A program made the translations under genes and the position numbers. A stretch of DNA of 64,000 nucleotides from Semisulcospira habei (taxonomy: Eukaryota; Mollusca; Gastropoda; Semisulcospiridae). Of this stretch, positions 1 through 10,337 are shown one piece after another (the first letter of the stretch is position 1; each line of letters opens with the position of its first letter). The DNA is taken from NCBI GenBank assembly GCA_036245525.1, contig BTPG01000004.1:208867452-208931451 (forward strand). The letters run 5' to 3'. The notes under the pieces are model-generated. The model had not been told where the DNA came from. It did no database searches and saw only the letters and a program-made list of their open reading frames with translations.

Positions 1-59
1 GAACATCCATACTGGCAATTTACAATTACGCTGAGGCATAAAAAATTCACAAAATATAG

Positions 60-174
60 TTTCAACAAGAATGGCTTATGTTTAAACAATATTTTGCGAA
101 TTATGGCTCACGTGTAAGAACGATCAACATAACAAATCTGACCTTTTTGACCTTGACCTTTCTGACAGGTCACT
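60..174. repeat. Left remnant of an interspersed host repeat (165-bp family)
   Basis: This stretch contains the phrase 'gaccttgacctttctgacaggtcact', read in parts, that typifies the 165-bp tandem family at 21560-22437. The family consensus then continues 'gaaatgggtatgttta', which is absent here but resumes at 17689. The DIRS block therefore appears to have landed inside one copy. Copies are diverged, so the exact break is approximate. Confidence 0.5.
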
Positions 175-438
175 TAAACAAGGAGCAAGTGCTAAAGTGT
201 CTGGACATAAGTAAAGGGTTAGCTTTACATTTGTTTCTTCAAAATCCATACCAATGCCATTTCTGTACGGAATATACCCTTTAGCTTACCGAATTCAGCC
301 TCAAAGCCGTTCGTGTTTACCCACACAACACGGACCATAACTCTAGGGAGTTGTAACCAAGCACCTGGGTAGTCTCCCTTCCCCCAATCCAGGTGCACGC
401 ATGCCATGTGTTTCCGCCAGTCTTACCCTTAGCTCGCC

Positions 439-1520
439 GTGAGCACGTTTCTCCGGCTCCAGAATCCTACCGTTGACTTTGGGATTTACGAGGAATACCC
501 CCCTTCGTGGCACATTCTACTACTAGTTTACAAGGATGGTGAGGTAAGGCCTCGGGTTATGCCTACACGGCCGGCGGAGAGAATACGGTGGCGCCGGCAC
601 AACTCAAGGAATTTTCGATTTGAATATGACCAGGCTTCGAGCCCTCGATTAGGTAGTGGGTTAGTTCACGGGGCCATTCGTTAGTGGCCCCGTGCGGTCG
701 CACTCATGGCTGGGCTTTGTGTTATAGTACGCAGTTACGTACTTGTCGGAGTTGCAAGGACTTCCAGTGGCCGTCGGACACTCACAGCCGGTGTCTGCCC
801 TGCTCCGGCTGTTCCTCTTCGCGTCCCTGCAACGTGTGCGCCCCTTGGAAGGAACACAAGTGGTCCCAGCTGTGGGAGTTCTATGGGCGCAGACGGCCTG
901 TGGAGCAGACGAGTGGAGCTTCCAGGCCGTCAACAAGTCACCGGTCGGACCGAGACCCTCCGGTGACCGTTACTACACCAAAGCCCCACAGCTCCGCTCC
1001 TACGAGCCGCTACAGAGAAGGTAGGCCCTCCTTCTCAAGATAAGTTGCAGAACCCTATCCCGGTTGCAGGCCCTCAGAGTTCGAGGGCTGGGACGTTGGC
1101 CTGCGCAGTCTCGCATGGTCCCCAGGTATCGGCGACAGAGACTTTTATGACCCCTTTGCTCGGCCCCTCGGGTGGGGCGACATTTGACCACTCAGATGAG
1201 AGCAGCCCTTTAGGCCACATGGATGGGACAGCCTTCGCCGCACAGCTCTCGGTGCTCCGAGGATAGCTCAGGCCACCACACTCACAGGGACAGCTACAGC
1301 CCGACACCGGCGCATCGGTCGCCACGTGACTGGCGAACCAGATCCCCCGCATGTTCACAGACGAGTTCCCGCGCTGGAGGGCGTCACCTGGCCCGGACAC
1401 GTTCTACTCGATCGCGGAGCAGATCGCATGGACACCGATGACTGGACTCTCCGTGGCGATGCACGAGGTCCCCAGCGCGACTTCTGCCCACCAGGGTACG
1501 GCTACCACAGGCGCAGATCC
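439..1520 (+). pseudogene. DIRS copy A gag-like region
   Basis: This is the upstream ORF region of DIRS copy A, broken into several frames. The clearest part (684-1043 frame, about 739-870) has a cysteine cluster: CRSC, then DFQWPSDTH, then CLPCSGC, then CNVC followed by APW. The same C-x2-C ... C-x2-C-x2-C ... C-x2-C arrangement occurs in DIRS copy B at 16575-16690 (CTQC, GDFQWPTDTH, CLPCAGC), so it is a conserved nucleic-acid-binding or structural finger of this family's Gag. Downstream, 1351-1500 encodes a proline-rich Gag segment. Multiple frameshifts and stops make it a pseudogene. Confidence 0.6.
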
Positions 1521-1525
1521 TAAAG

Positions 1526-2231
1526 TTGGTGACCCTCGCTCAGCAGGTGGCACCAGCAGACGCGGTTCCGGCCAGGACTTGGCTCCAGCTCTTAGGTCTG
1601 ATCAGCGCGGCCGTGGACCCGTTACCCCTCGGCAGGCTCTACTCGCGACCTCTCCAGCTACATCTGTTGCTCCACTGGCAGCCGTCCTCCGGAGACCTCG
1701 CAGCCAGTGTCCCAGTCCCGCTGCTGATTCGACCTCATCTGCACAGGTGGACGGACCAGGCGTGGTTGGCAACGGGAGTGCCCCTCCCCCCCTCCCCACC
1801 ACCTCCCCCCCTACCAGACCTCCCCCCTCTCCCGCCTCAACTGTCGCTCTTCGCGGACGCAAGCCTCGTCGGCTGGGGAGCTCACTTAATGCTGGGATTC
1901 AGCGCCGTCACGCGTCGGTGGCTGGCTGAACTCAAGGCAGACACATCAACTAGCTCGAGCTCAAGGCCGTCTGGTTAGCGCTCCTCAGCTGGGAATCGCA
2001 GCTCCGCGACCAGGAGGTCTTGATCCTGTCTGACAATGCGATGGTGGTAGCCTTCATCCAGAAGCAGGGTGGCACTCGGTCCCCGTCCCTCTGCATGTTG
2101 CTTTACCAGATCCTCCTGTGGGGCAGAGATCTCTCTCCGAGCGCGACACATCCTGGGCCACCTGAATGTTCTCGTGGACTCCCTCTCTCGGCAGGGGCAG
2201 CTGCTGCACACCGAATGGTCCCTCCCACCGG
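1526..2231 (+). pseudogene. DIRS copy A: reverse transcriptase tail and RNase H-like domain, 5' part
   Basis: The 1526-1978 frame begins VTLAQQVAPADAVPARTW, which aligns with the sequence that follows the YLDD reverse transcriptase core in copy B (IATLAGQIAQEEATPARVW). The fingers, palm and YLDD motif are absent, so Gag is joined almost directly to the post-catalytic part near 1520. RNase H-like residues follow (LSLFADASLVGWGAHL, then ILSDNAMVVAFIQKQ in another frame at about 2020-2080). The frame is broken near 1930-1975, with a proline-rich low-complexity segment at about 1780-1840. The coding sequence continues in frame across the LINE at 8275. Confidence 0.65.
2220..2231. repeat. Target-site duplication, left copy (I-type LINE)
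   Basis: CCCTCCCACCGG is repeated exactly at 8263-8274. Removing the LINE plus one copy restores the DIRS reading frame across the junction (HTEWSLPP followed by DIFWMICADW), which fixes the insertion point. Confidence 0.9.
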
Positions 2232-2455
2232 TTAGTTTAGTTTAGTTATTTGGGTTTAACGCCGAGCAGGCGACTAAGGCCATCTCACGGCGGGATGGGT
2301 AAAAATCTGGTCAGCCAGACTAAAAGCAAGGTCTTAAGACAAGATGTAAATATAGATTAAAAATCTCAGGCTAAAATGTCGCACATGTCTGGAAAAGAAA
2401 CGTCTACAGACTCTCAAAAAGGGCAAATAAAAAAATTCACATAGTCTATGAATGC
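2232..2455 (-). other. 3' untranslated region and tail of the I-type LINE
   Basis: About 224 bp follow the ORF2 stop. The last 60 bp, read on the minus strand, contain CCGTGAGATGGCCTTAGTCG, then a GCGTTAAACCC box, then the simple tail AACTAAACTAA. Three independent fragments with the same end in this window suggest it is the recognition sequence for target-primed reverse transcription; that role is inferred. Confidence 0.7.
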
Positions 2456-5400
2456 TCAGATCTTGTTAAAAATATTGCATTCTCTCAAAAAATTGAAGAT
2501 TTTGTCCGGGGGAACATCCCGGAACAAAACCTTCAAGGAGTCTGCTGTGAAGTGTTTATATCTGGTGTCAATTAGGTCAGCACAATACAGCAAAAAGTGT
2601 CGAACAGAAAACTGCTCATCACAGGCAAAACACCATGGACGCTCATCCTGTTTAAGTAAGTAAGAGTGCGTAACATATGTGTGCCCGATGTGGAGCCGAG
2701 CAAGGACAGTCTCCTCACGGCGGCTGCCGCAGCGGAAAGGTAGACTGTCAGACAACTTAGGAAGAGCTTCATGAAGCTTGTTCCCTTCCTCTTTGTCCCA
2801 CTCGGACTGCCACTCGCGGGCTATGTACGCACTAATAACAGGTTTAAAATCACTATAGACAGTCTGTGTGTCAGGGACAGGGTCACTGCGGGCACTGTTG
2901 GCAGCAGAATCTGCGATTCTGTTGCCTTCGATGCCCACATGGCCTGGGACCCAAATAAAAATGATGTCATAATATTCCTTCATCAAGTCCGCGTAGAGCT
3001 CTCTAATCTGCACCAGCAGTGGATGGTCTGTTCCCGCGCCCTGAAGGGCCTGCAGGGCAGAAAGAGAGTCAGACAGAATCAGGAAGTTCCTTTCCCGAGA
3101 CTGATAGGCATGCTTGAGTGCTAGCAGAATGGCCTGCAGTTCTGCACTAAATACAGAGGAATGGTCAGGGAGACGGAGCTTAAATGGGCGTCTAGGATGG
3201 CGAGAGGACACTGCAGCCGCAGCCACTCTTCCATCCTCAGACTTGGACCCATCCGTATAAAGACGACAATAGCCAGGAAAAATTGAAAGGAGTTCATTGA
3301 GGCTCTGTTGGAGGCTCTGGTGGAGTACAATCCTTATTGTGGGCAGTCAAGTCCAGCAAGATGTCAGGAACTGGTAGTAGCCAGGGTGGAGTGACATGTT
3401 GCAGAGATTCCGAAACTTTGTCCAGGTCCACTCCGGCCGCCTGCAGATGAGGTCGGACACGGAAGGAAAGTGGACGGACAGCTCCCGGATGGGCATCGTA
3501 AATCTCTGCAAACGACGGGTTAAAAACACAATCATAGGCAGGATTTTCTGGATGGGCCTTCAGCTTCAGAACGTAGCTGAGCATGAGGCGGATGCGGCGG
3601 AGCCTGAGAGAAGGCTCCCCTGCCTCTGCATACAGACTAGGAACTGGAGATGTCCTGAAGGCTCCCAGACATATGCGCAGACCTTGATGGTGAATTGTGT
3701 TCAGACGCTGCAGAACAGACTTGGAAGCCGAGCCATATACCACAGAGCCGTAATCCAGTTTGGACCGAACAAGGGCCCGGTACAGTCGAAGTAAGACGAT
3801 GCGGTCTGCACCCCAGTCAGTACGACCAACAACACGAAGAATGTCGAGGGCCTTCCGACAAGAGGTTCTAAGGTAGTTAACATGGTTGCAGAAGGTCAAT
3901 CTTTTGTCAAAGATGACCCCCAAAAACTTAGCCTCTTCAGCCACCTTAATTGGCACTCCAGCAATGCTCAGGCTAGGTTCTGGAAAAAATTTCGTCTGGT
4001 TAGTAAAATGCACACAGACTGTCTTGGAGGGCGAGAATCTGAATCCATTGAGAGACACCCACCCCTGGATGCGATCAACGCACAGCTGCAAGCGCCTCTC
4101 AAGGGACGCAAGTCCTCGACCTCGTGCACACAAAGCAAAGTCGTCCACAAACAAAGAGCATTCAGAATCATCCTTGACGGCCTTTACAATGTTATTTATT
4201 TTAATGCTAAATAAAACAGGAGATAGAATACTGCCCTGCGGGACACCCATCTCCTGTTCAAAGGAGTCGGAGAGGGTGGAGCCCACACGGACATGGAACG
4301 ACCTGTTGGACAAAAAATTGTGAATAAAAACGGGCAGATGCCCTTTAAAACCCATGTCCGACAAATCAGACATTATACCATGCTTCCAGGTCGTGTCATA
4401 TGCCTTTTCAAGATCAAAGAAAATTGCATAGACATGCTGCTTGTTGACAAAAGCATCTCGGATAAAAGACTCAAAGCGGACTAGATGGTCAGTTGTACTA
4501 CGGAAGCGCCGGAAACCGCACTGGAGGTCTGTGATGAGACCCTGTGACTCAAGATGCCACACCAGTCGGGCGTTGACCAAGCGTTCCATAGTTTTACATA
4601 AACATGATGTCAAAGCTATTGGCCGGTAGTTGCCCGGGTCGGAAGGATCCTTACCCGGCTTGGGAATTGGCACAACCACAGCCTGGCGCCAAGATGGCGG
4701 AAAATGACCGGTTATCCAGATATGGTTAAAGGCCTTGAGAAGTACAAGGAGTGAATCCTCAGGCAGATGTGTTATGAGCTGATAATGGATGGTATCTAAT
4801 CCAGCAGCAGAGTCAGTACATTTCTGCATGGCTTGCTGCAATTCTGAAAACGTAAAAGGGGCATTATAGTCTTCCAAGTTATCCGATATAAAATCACAAG
4901 CACAAGATTCTCGCTTCTCCTTCTCTCTCTGGAAGAAAGGTGAATAATGCTCTGTTGAAGAATTATGGGCAATGGTGGAGGCAAGCAAATTGGCCACAGC
5001 CTTTTTATCTGTGACCAAACTGGCACCATCTCTAAGATGGCCGACAGAAGCCGAGCCACCCCTGCCCCTAATTCTTCGAACAGCCTTCCAGACTTTTTGG
5101 GACGGAGTCCTAGAAGATAAAGATGAGACGAAGCGTCTCCAGGAAGCACGGCGTTCACGTTTAAAAATATAACGGGCTTTCGCCCGCTGTCTTTTAAAGG
5201 TTAAAATATTTGCTTGCGACGGATTACGAAATGCACGTCGCTGAGCAGATTTGCGCATTGTTTGGGCCTTGCGGCACTCTTCATTGAACCATGGTACTCT
5301 TGGCTTCCGAGGGAGTGATGTGGAAGTTCTAGGGATGGTTTCACCTGCAACCTCCAACAAAATAGAAGTAAAACAAGAAACAGGTTCTTCAGCTGACATG

Positions 5401-6146
5401 ACCACCTCCTCTGTAAGACGAGACTGGCAGAGAGAGGCAAACAGAGACCAGTTAGCTTTCTTGAGATTCCAGCGCCCCACCGGCGAATCCTCCTCACAGC
5501 TGACCGATGACAGGACTACTGGGAAGTGGTCACTACCACACAGGTCGTCGTGAACCTTCCAGTCAAAGTCCAGCATGAGAGAAGGATCACACACAGTGAG
5601 GTCTAGAACAGAACTAGATCCGGAACCTGAGTTAGAGTATGTTGGTGAGCCATCGTTAAAGACACATAGGTTAAGTTGAGAAAAAACATCTTCTAACATC
5701 TGACCTCTGCCATCATAGTGGTCACTACCCCAAAGGTGAGCATGACCGTTAAAATCCCCCATGAGAATAAAGGGAGGGGGCAGTTGATCTACTAAGTGAA
5801 AAATATCATTGCTACAGACCCGCAGTGATGGTGGCAGGTAAATACTGCATATGGTTATGGTCTTTTTTAAGGTAACCCGAGCAGCGACAGCCTGAAGACA
5901 GGTGTCGATGCTAACGGGGCTACATAAAATTTGGCTACTAATGAGAAGAGCCGCTCCACCCGAGCGCCTCTCCGAATCAGAGCCTTTATGTATAACATTA
6001 AAACCATTAAAAGACACAGGGTCAGAAGTCTTCAGGTAAGTCTCCTGAAGAGATATGACTGAGGGGTTATAGAACTTGACTAAAAGACGTAATTCCTCAA
6101 AGTTAGCTCGAAAACCACGACAATTCCACTGAAGCAAAGAGTCCAT
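2456..6146 (-). CDS. LINE ORF2: AP endonuclease, reverse transcriptase, RNase H (one frameshift)
   Basis: This polyprotein nicks the target, copies the element RNA and degrades the template. The first 950 codons (6146-3294) are open. The endonuclease motifs are WNCRG (about residue 8), LQETY, GDFNGHAHLWGS and GSDHFPVV. The reverse transcriptase shows YRPIALTS, FFDLEKAYD, GVPQGSILSP and the catalytic LFVDD. The frame then ends at PPTEPQ-stop. One base of shift near 3296-3310 restores LNELLSIFPGYCRLYTDGS and the RNase H domain to 2456, with TDGS, FSAELQA, LSDSLSALQA and HVGIEGNRIADSAA giving the D-E-D-D residues. Full length would be about 1230 residues, normal for the I clade. The ATG lies two bases after the ORF1 stop (TAATCATG), which suggests reinitiation after termination. 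The frameshift may be decay or a sequencing error. Confidence 0.85.
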
Positions 6147-6148
6147 GA

Positions 6149-7588
6149 TTAAGTCTGATCTGGGGGTAAGGAGTTTTTCCCCCCTTTTTCCTTTACCTTG
6201 GAAGGAGTTGAAGAAACAGAGGGGGGCCGGCTCCCGGGCCTCCTCTGGTTCTTCGGAGAGGAAGGGGGTGGAGCTGCCGCAGCATCAGCAACAACAACTT
6301 CCACTCCCTCCATCCGCTCCTCCAGTGCAGCATATTTGTTTTGAAGGGGCACATCTGTGTTCCCCTTCTGGGCCCGTGCGCACAGCGGTCCCATAGATTT
6401 CTTAGACTTCTGGTCCTGGGCAGCGTTCCTGCCGCTAGAGTTAGCGGCCTTAGAAGGCTGACCAGAGCCAGAAGCCTTTGGAGTTGACTGACTAACAGGT
6501 TTGGGTGGGGGCTGAGGCTTAGGGGCAACAGAAGGCGGCACAACCGGACCGGCAGTGTCCGCCTTCTGCGTTCCCTGGCTCCTTGTCACCACCAGAGGAG
6601 GGTTACTCTCCAGGGGCGAGAGGAGCCGAGGCTCCGCCCCCAACCAAGAAGTTGGGGTCTGACATGAAAAGTCTTTGGTGGGGCGCTTGCCTGCCACCGC
6701 TGCACTAAAAGTATACACTGAGGTGTTAGAGGTTGGGGCAGCCGCAGCTGCACCAGGGCCTTCAACCAGTTTTTTGGCATCCAGAAAGGACAGCCCCTTC
6801 TCCACACGCACCTGCTGAATCTTGCACTCGGATATCCAACGAGGGCATTTCTTATCCGAAGCCATATGCGCCCCCTGGCAGTTCACACACAGGGGGGTGG
6901 CTGTGCAGGACTCAGCAGAGTGTCCGGGCCTAGTGCAACGGGCGCATGAAGCCTCTGCCTGACGGCATGTCTTCTGCCCATGGCCATACTTTTGGCACTT
7001 AAAGCACCGGAGGGGAAGAGGGACGTACTTTTTCACTCTCAGGGAGTAGTAACCTCCCCAGATGGTAGTGGGAGGGGTGGGGGTGCCAAACGTCAGGATG
7101 ATGGTAGGGAGACGGATCTCCCCACCACCTCGCTTGGAAGCGAAGCGCCTGACGCAAGTCACCCCCTGAGACTTAAGGTTCCTTACAAGTTCATCTTCTG
7201 ACAGTTCTGCCAAAGCTTGATCTTTGATTACGCCTCTTGACGAATTCATAGTTTTGTGGGGTGTGACTTCCACAGGAGTGTCTCCGATGGAAGAGAGCCC
7301 CAGTAGCCCGCTGGAGTGTGCCCGAGTACGGCACTCCACCAGCAAGTCACCAGACCTGAGGCGCTGGGCGTCAGGCCTGCCAACACGGCTCCTGAGGGTC
7401 TCCCCCACCAGAAAAGGATGCAGCTTGGTAACTGGTTTCTCCTTCACCTTGCTATGGACAATGAGGAAGCGAGGCCATACGGCCGACGCCTGAGGCGTCG
7501 CTTCCTCACAGTCTGAATCACTGTCATGTGCAATGTCGGTGTCTATGCGCCGTTTCTGTGCTAGTTTTGGTTTTTTGGTTTTATCCAT
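6149..7588 (-). CDS. LINE ORF1: zinc-knuckle RNA-binding Gag-like protein
   Basis: This is a 479-residue intact ORF. In the family it binds the element RNA to form the retrotransposition particle. It carries three zinc knuckles at about residues 194-250: CFKCQKYGHGQKTC, CARCTRPGHSAESC (both CX2CX4HX4C) and a third, CVNCQGAHMASDKKC. The N-terminal half includes a probable RRM-like segment (about 50-190); the C-terminal third is low in complexity, rich in P, S, K and Q. The start MDKTKKPK is the first ATG after the leader. The stop TAA is followed by TC and then the ORF2 ATG, so the two ORFs are nearly fused. No lesion is visible. Confidence 0.82.
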   Translation of the reverse strand: MDKTKKPKLAQKRRIDTDIAHDSDSDCEEATPQASAVWPRFLIVHSKVKEKPVTKLHPFLVGETLRSRVGRPDAQRLRSGDLLVECRTRAHSSGLLGLSSIGDTPVEVTPHKTMNSSRGVIKDQALAELSEDELVRNLKSQGVTCVRRFASKRGGGEIRLPTIILTFGTPTPPTTIWGGYYSLRVKKYVPLPLRCFKCQKYGHGQKTCRQAEASCARCTRPGHSAESCTATPLCVNCQGAHMASDKKCPRWISECKIQQVRVEKGLSFLDAKKLVEGPGAAAAAPTSNTSVYTFSAAVAGKRPTKDFSCQTPTSWLGAEPRLLSPLESNPPLVVTRSQGTQKADTAGPVVPPSVAPKPQPPPKPVSQSTPKASGSGQPSKAANSSGRNAAQDQKSKKSMGPLCARAQKGNTDVPLQNKYAALEERMEGVEVVVADAAAAPPPSSPKNQRRPGSRPPSVSSTPSKVKEKGGKNSLPPDQT

Positions 7589-8262
7589 ATTATATTAGTA
7601 GAGATATTCATCCCCCGGGGGTCCCCGCCCGCCACCGAGCCCAACAAGGGAAAGTGCAACTGTCGGCGGGTCTCCAGCCGACGCACAATGGAGACTGCCC
7701 GAAAGATATACTCAAGGGGGTAAGCCCGATTGAACCGTTTGAGCCACCGCCTTCTATCACACCGTTGAATGCAGGGGAATACTGGCGTAAAGCACCTAAT
7801 CAGCAGCAGAAGCTATAGCATGGTGCTCCGTATAGCAACCCGCATGTCAACAGTGGGATAGGGCTCAACGTGACAAGAGCCGATTGACTAGGCCGGTACG
7901 ACTAGCCTCCCGTTTAGGTAGAAGTCAAGGCCGAAGTGGAGTGTTGGCACCAGTGAGCCGCAGCCCAAAGGGAACCTCAGCCACCAGGATCCTCTTCTCC
8001 CCCGACACGGGTCTCCAAGCACGGCAAACACTTGGGATCCAAAGGACCAAAAAGTCACGAGTATTTTTAAGGACCAATCCAACATGGTACGACCTAGGTT
8101 AGCACAGCTCCTTAAAAACCGGACCAGTGAAAAGGCTGAACAACATATCTGCTGACATCAAGTCCTAATCCTGGACAAAGATGGCACCCGTCCGCTAGCC
8201 CACTCAGTCAGGGACTGAGCGGACTACCCACCTACGCCACGTGGAGGCCGGTGCCGGGTAGG
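7589..8262 (-). promoter_or_regulatory. 5' untranslated region of the I-type LINE (probable internal promoter)
   Basis: This is 674 bp between the left target duplication copy (in LINE direction) and the ORF1 start. A full-length I-type LINE normally carries its own downstream promoter here. No TATA box stands out, and the promoter role is inferred from position only. Confidence 0.45.
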
Positions 8263-8274
8263 CCCTCCCACCGG
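8263..8274. repeat. Target-site duplication, right copy (I-type LINE)
   Basis: CCCTCCCACCGG is identical to 2220-2231. Twelve of twelve bases match, which points to a fairly recent insertion. Confidence 0.9.
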
Positions 8275-9645
8275 ACATCTTCTGGATGATCTGTGCGGAC
8301 TGGGAGATGCCCATGCTGGACCTCTTTGCCACCAGGTAGAACCGTCAGCTCCCGCTGTTTGTCTCGTCCTTCCCGGACCCGCTCGCCTGGGCAGTGGATG
8401 CCCTGTCCATCCAGTGGGATGGCCTCGTAGCCTACGCCTATCCACTGTCAGTACTTGTTCCCAAGGTCCTTCTGAAGCTCCGGGGACGCAATGCGGTCCT
8501 ACTCCTCGTCGCCCCGTTCAGCTGGAACAGGAGTTGGGACAACAGATCTCTTTAGCCTGGCCACGGACCCCCCCGCTCCCCACTCCGCGCACGATGCTGA
8601 AGCATCCCCGGCAGAACCTCTTCCACCCTTGCCTGGAAAGACTGCTTCTTAACGCCTGGAGGTTGTGCGGCAGGCCCTCTCAGGACGAGGTTTCTCAGGT
8701 GCAGCAGTGGAGGCGATCGCTGCAGCCCACAGACAGTCCACCCGCCAGGTGTATGAAGGCAAGTGGAGAGTCCTACAGTCCTGGTGCGAGTCTGAGCGCC
8801 TCTACCCCACGGCACTGACTATGCTGCAGTTGGCCGAGTTCTTCTTGTGGCTGTTCAGAGAGCAGAACTTGGCCCTGATCACCATCAGAGGCTACCTCTC
8901 CATGGTGGCGGACATGTATCGACACCTGGGGCTGCCAGACCCGGGAGCTTGCAAGGACCTCTCGGACCTGATGGCGCACTTCGACCTTCAGCGCCCGGGT
9001 CACCCGCTCTCTCCTTCCACACTGGGACATTTGATTTTAACTTGACTGAACTCCAGTCGGTTCGAGCCTCTTCCCTTGGCCCGCCTCGCAGACATAACCA
9101 GGAAGACCTGCTTCCTCCTGGCCCTCGAAACAGCGGCCAGAGTGAGCGAGCTGCATGCCTTGTCCGTGGACCCTACGTACCTACAGTGCCAGGCAGGTGG
9201 GGCAGTAGACCTCCTGCCCAACCCCGCTTTCTTGGCCAAGAATAGGCTCCCCTCAGCCGCACCTCAGGTGATGAATCTACGCCCGCTCACAGGGTTCGAC
9301 CGCTCCCAAACATCCTGGCTGCAGGACCTAGTCCGCACATTGAAGGTGTACCTCAAAAGAGTAAAGCCCATTCCTGCCATTGGCCCCGGGTTAGGCTGAC
9401 ATCTCCGCCCAGACGATATCCTCCTGGCTGCGATGGGTCATCCGCTCCGCATACAAAGAGATCTGTCCAGAAGGGGCTAAGAGATTGCGGATACAGGCGC
9501 ACGAAATCAGAGCGGTCACCGCCAGCGTCGCGTTCGACCGCAACTGCGCAGCCAGGGACATCATAGCGGCTGTCGGGTGGCGAGGAGAGTCCACCTTCAT
9601 CCGCTACTATCTCCGAGACCTCTCCGCACAATGAGAGACCCTGGC
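8275..9645 (+). pseudogene. DIRS copy A tyrosine recombinase
   Basis: The DIRS integrase joins a circular DNA intermediate to a target by tyrosine-recombinase chemistry. After a linker (ICADWEMPMLDLFATR), the N-terminal SAM-like part is read at 8665-9045 (STRQVYEGKWRVLQSW, ITIRGYLSMVADMY). The catalytic half is at 9076-9399 with the first arginine in ETAARVSELHAL. The last part, about 9405-9635, holds AHEIRAV (H-x2-R) and the nucleophile in FIRYYLRDL. Frames change near 9030-9075 and at the stop around 9392, so the gene is dead. The same protein is present, differently broken, in copy B at 10338-11777. Confidence 0.75.
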
Positions 9646-9875
9646 ACTCGTCTGAGACATCTCAGCGGCGCAACACTCACTCCAGGCACCTCCCGCACCA
9701 TATGTAAACCTTAGCCGAATTCATCGGGAGGTTGCCCCTCGAAGCTAAGTGTATTGCAGTGGCACGGCTTGGGCGGCACCCATATCCTTTTCGCTATTCT
9801 TCCATACAGTAATGCCATCAGTATGGATTTTGAAGAAACAAATGTATTTTTCTCTAAAGATATTTTTTTGAAAAA

Positions 9876-10188
9876 TTAATTTTTCTCTAAAATGTATTTT
9901 TTAAAAAAATACTTATCGATGACATTACTTTATGGAAGTGTCTACTACTTACTCAATTTTCGCCTAAGAACCCGTTGTGTTCCTACACAACCCGGGAGGC
10001 ACTTCGGGGAGCCCCGAATGGGGCCGAGAGTAGCCTCCCGTCCCTGCCCATCCGGTTCCGAGTCACGTGGTGGGCCAACCAGTCGGAATACTTAGCTCAA
10101 CAGCAACAAGCAGGGCAGGAAGGAGTGTCCTCCGAGTAATGTCATTGGTAAGTATTTTTCGAAAAAATACATTTTAGAGAAAAATTAA
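9876..10188. mobile_element. Miniature DIRS-derived element with 54-bp inverted ends (element D)
   Basis: The two ends, 9876-9929 and 10135-10188, are inverted repeats with about 50 of 54 matches, running from TTAATTTTTCTCTAAAATG to GACATTACT. The 313-bp unit has no ORF. Its inner left part (about 9920-10090, including CCCGTTGTGTTCCTACACAA) matches the 5' leader of DIRS copy B at 17260-17420 in inverted orientation. It thus resembles a DIRS leader plus a 3' end with everything between deleted. Its right end touches the left end of copy B without a spacer. Confidence 0.65.
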
Positions 10189-10337
10189 TTTGTTTCCTCA
10201 AAAACATTACCGATGACATTACTTTATGGAAGAATTGCGAGGAGGAGGGAGCCGTGCCCAAAACACCCCTGCACAAGGCGATAGTCAGAGCCATCCTCCC
10301 TGCCACAAACTCCCGATAATTTTAGCTAAGTGTATAC

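Larger units (their letters stand above)
2232..8262 (-). mobile_element. Near-complete I-type (I/Nimb-like) LINE with two ORFs and RNase H
   Basis: This is a 6031-bp non-LTR retrotransposon on the minus strand, flanked by a perfect 12-bp target duplication. In its own direction it has a 5' leader (8262-7589), ORF1 with three zinc knuckles (7588-6149), ORF2 with endonuclease, reverse transcriptase and RNase H (6146-2456), and a 3' leader ending in a short AACTAAACTAAACTAA-like tail (2232-2455). Zinc-knuckle ORF1 with a C-terminal RNase H is the layout of the I superfamily. The only visible lesion is a single frameshift near 3296-3310. Its 3' end family also occurs as tiny fragments at 16783-16829 and 34725-34795. 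Confidence 0.88.
227..9845 (+). mobile_element. DIRS-type tyrosine-recombinase retrotransposon, copy A, split by a LINE
   Basis: The two ends are inverted repeats of about 46 bp (227-272 against 9800-9845, about 41 matches) starting ACATTTGTTTCTTC. Inside, in order on the plus strand, are a gag-like zinc-finger region, a post-reverse-transcriptase segment, RNase H-like residues and a tyrosine recombinase, the order expected of DIRS elements. The 6.0 kb LINE at 2232-8262 interrupts it. Without the LINE the copy is only about 3.6 kb, because the reverse transcriptase core is missing. It cannot move by itself. No target duplication was seen, as expected for recombinase-mediated insertion. Confidence 0.8.

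Noticed and set aside
2771..3124. Plus-strand ORFs across the I-type LINE (for example 2771-3124, 3882-4214, 6145-6396)
   Set aside because: Antisense shadows of ORF1 and ORF2, which have clear domains on the minus strand.
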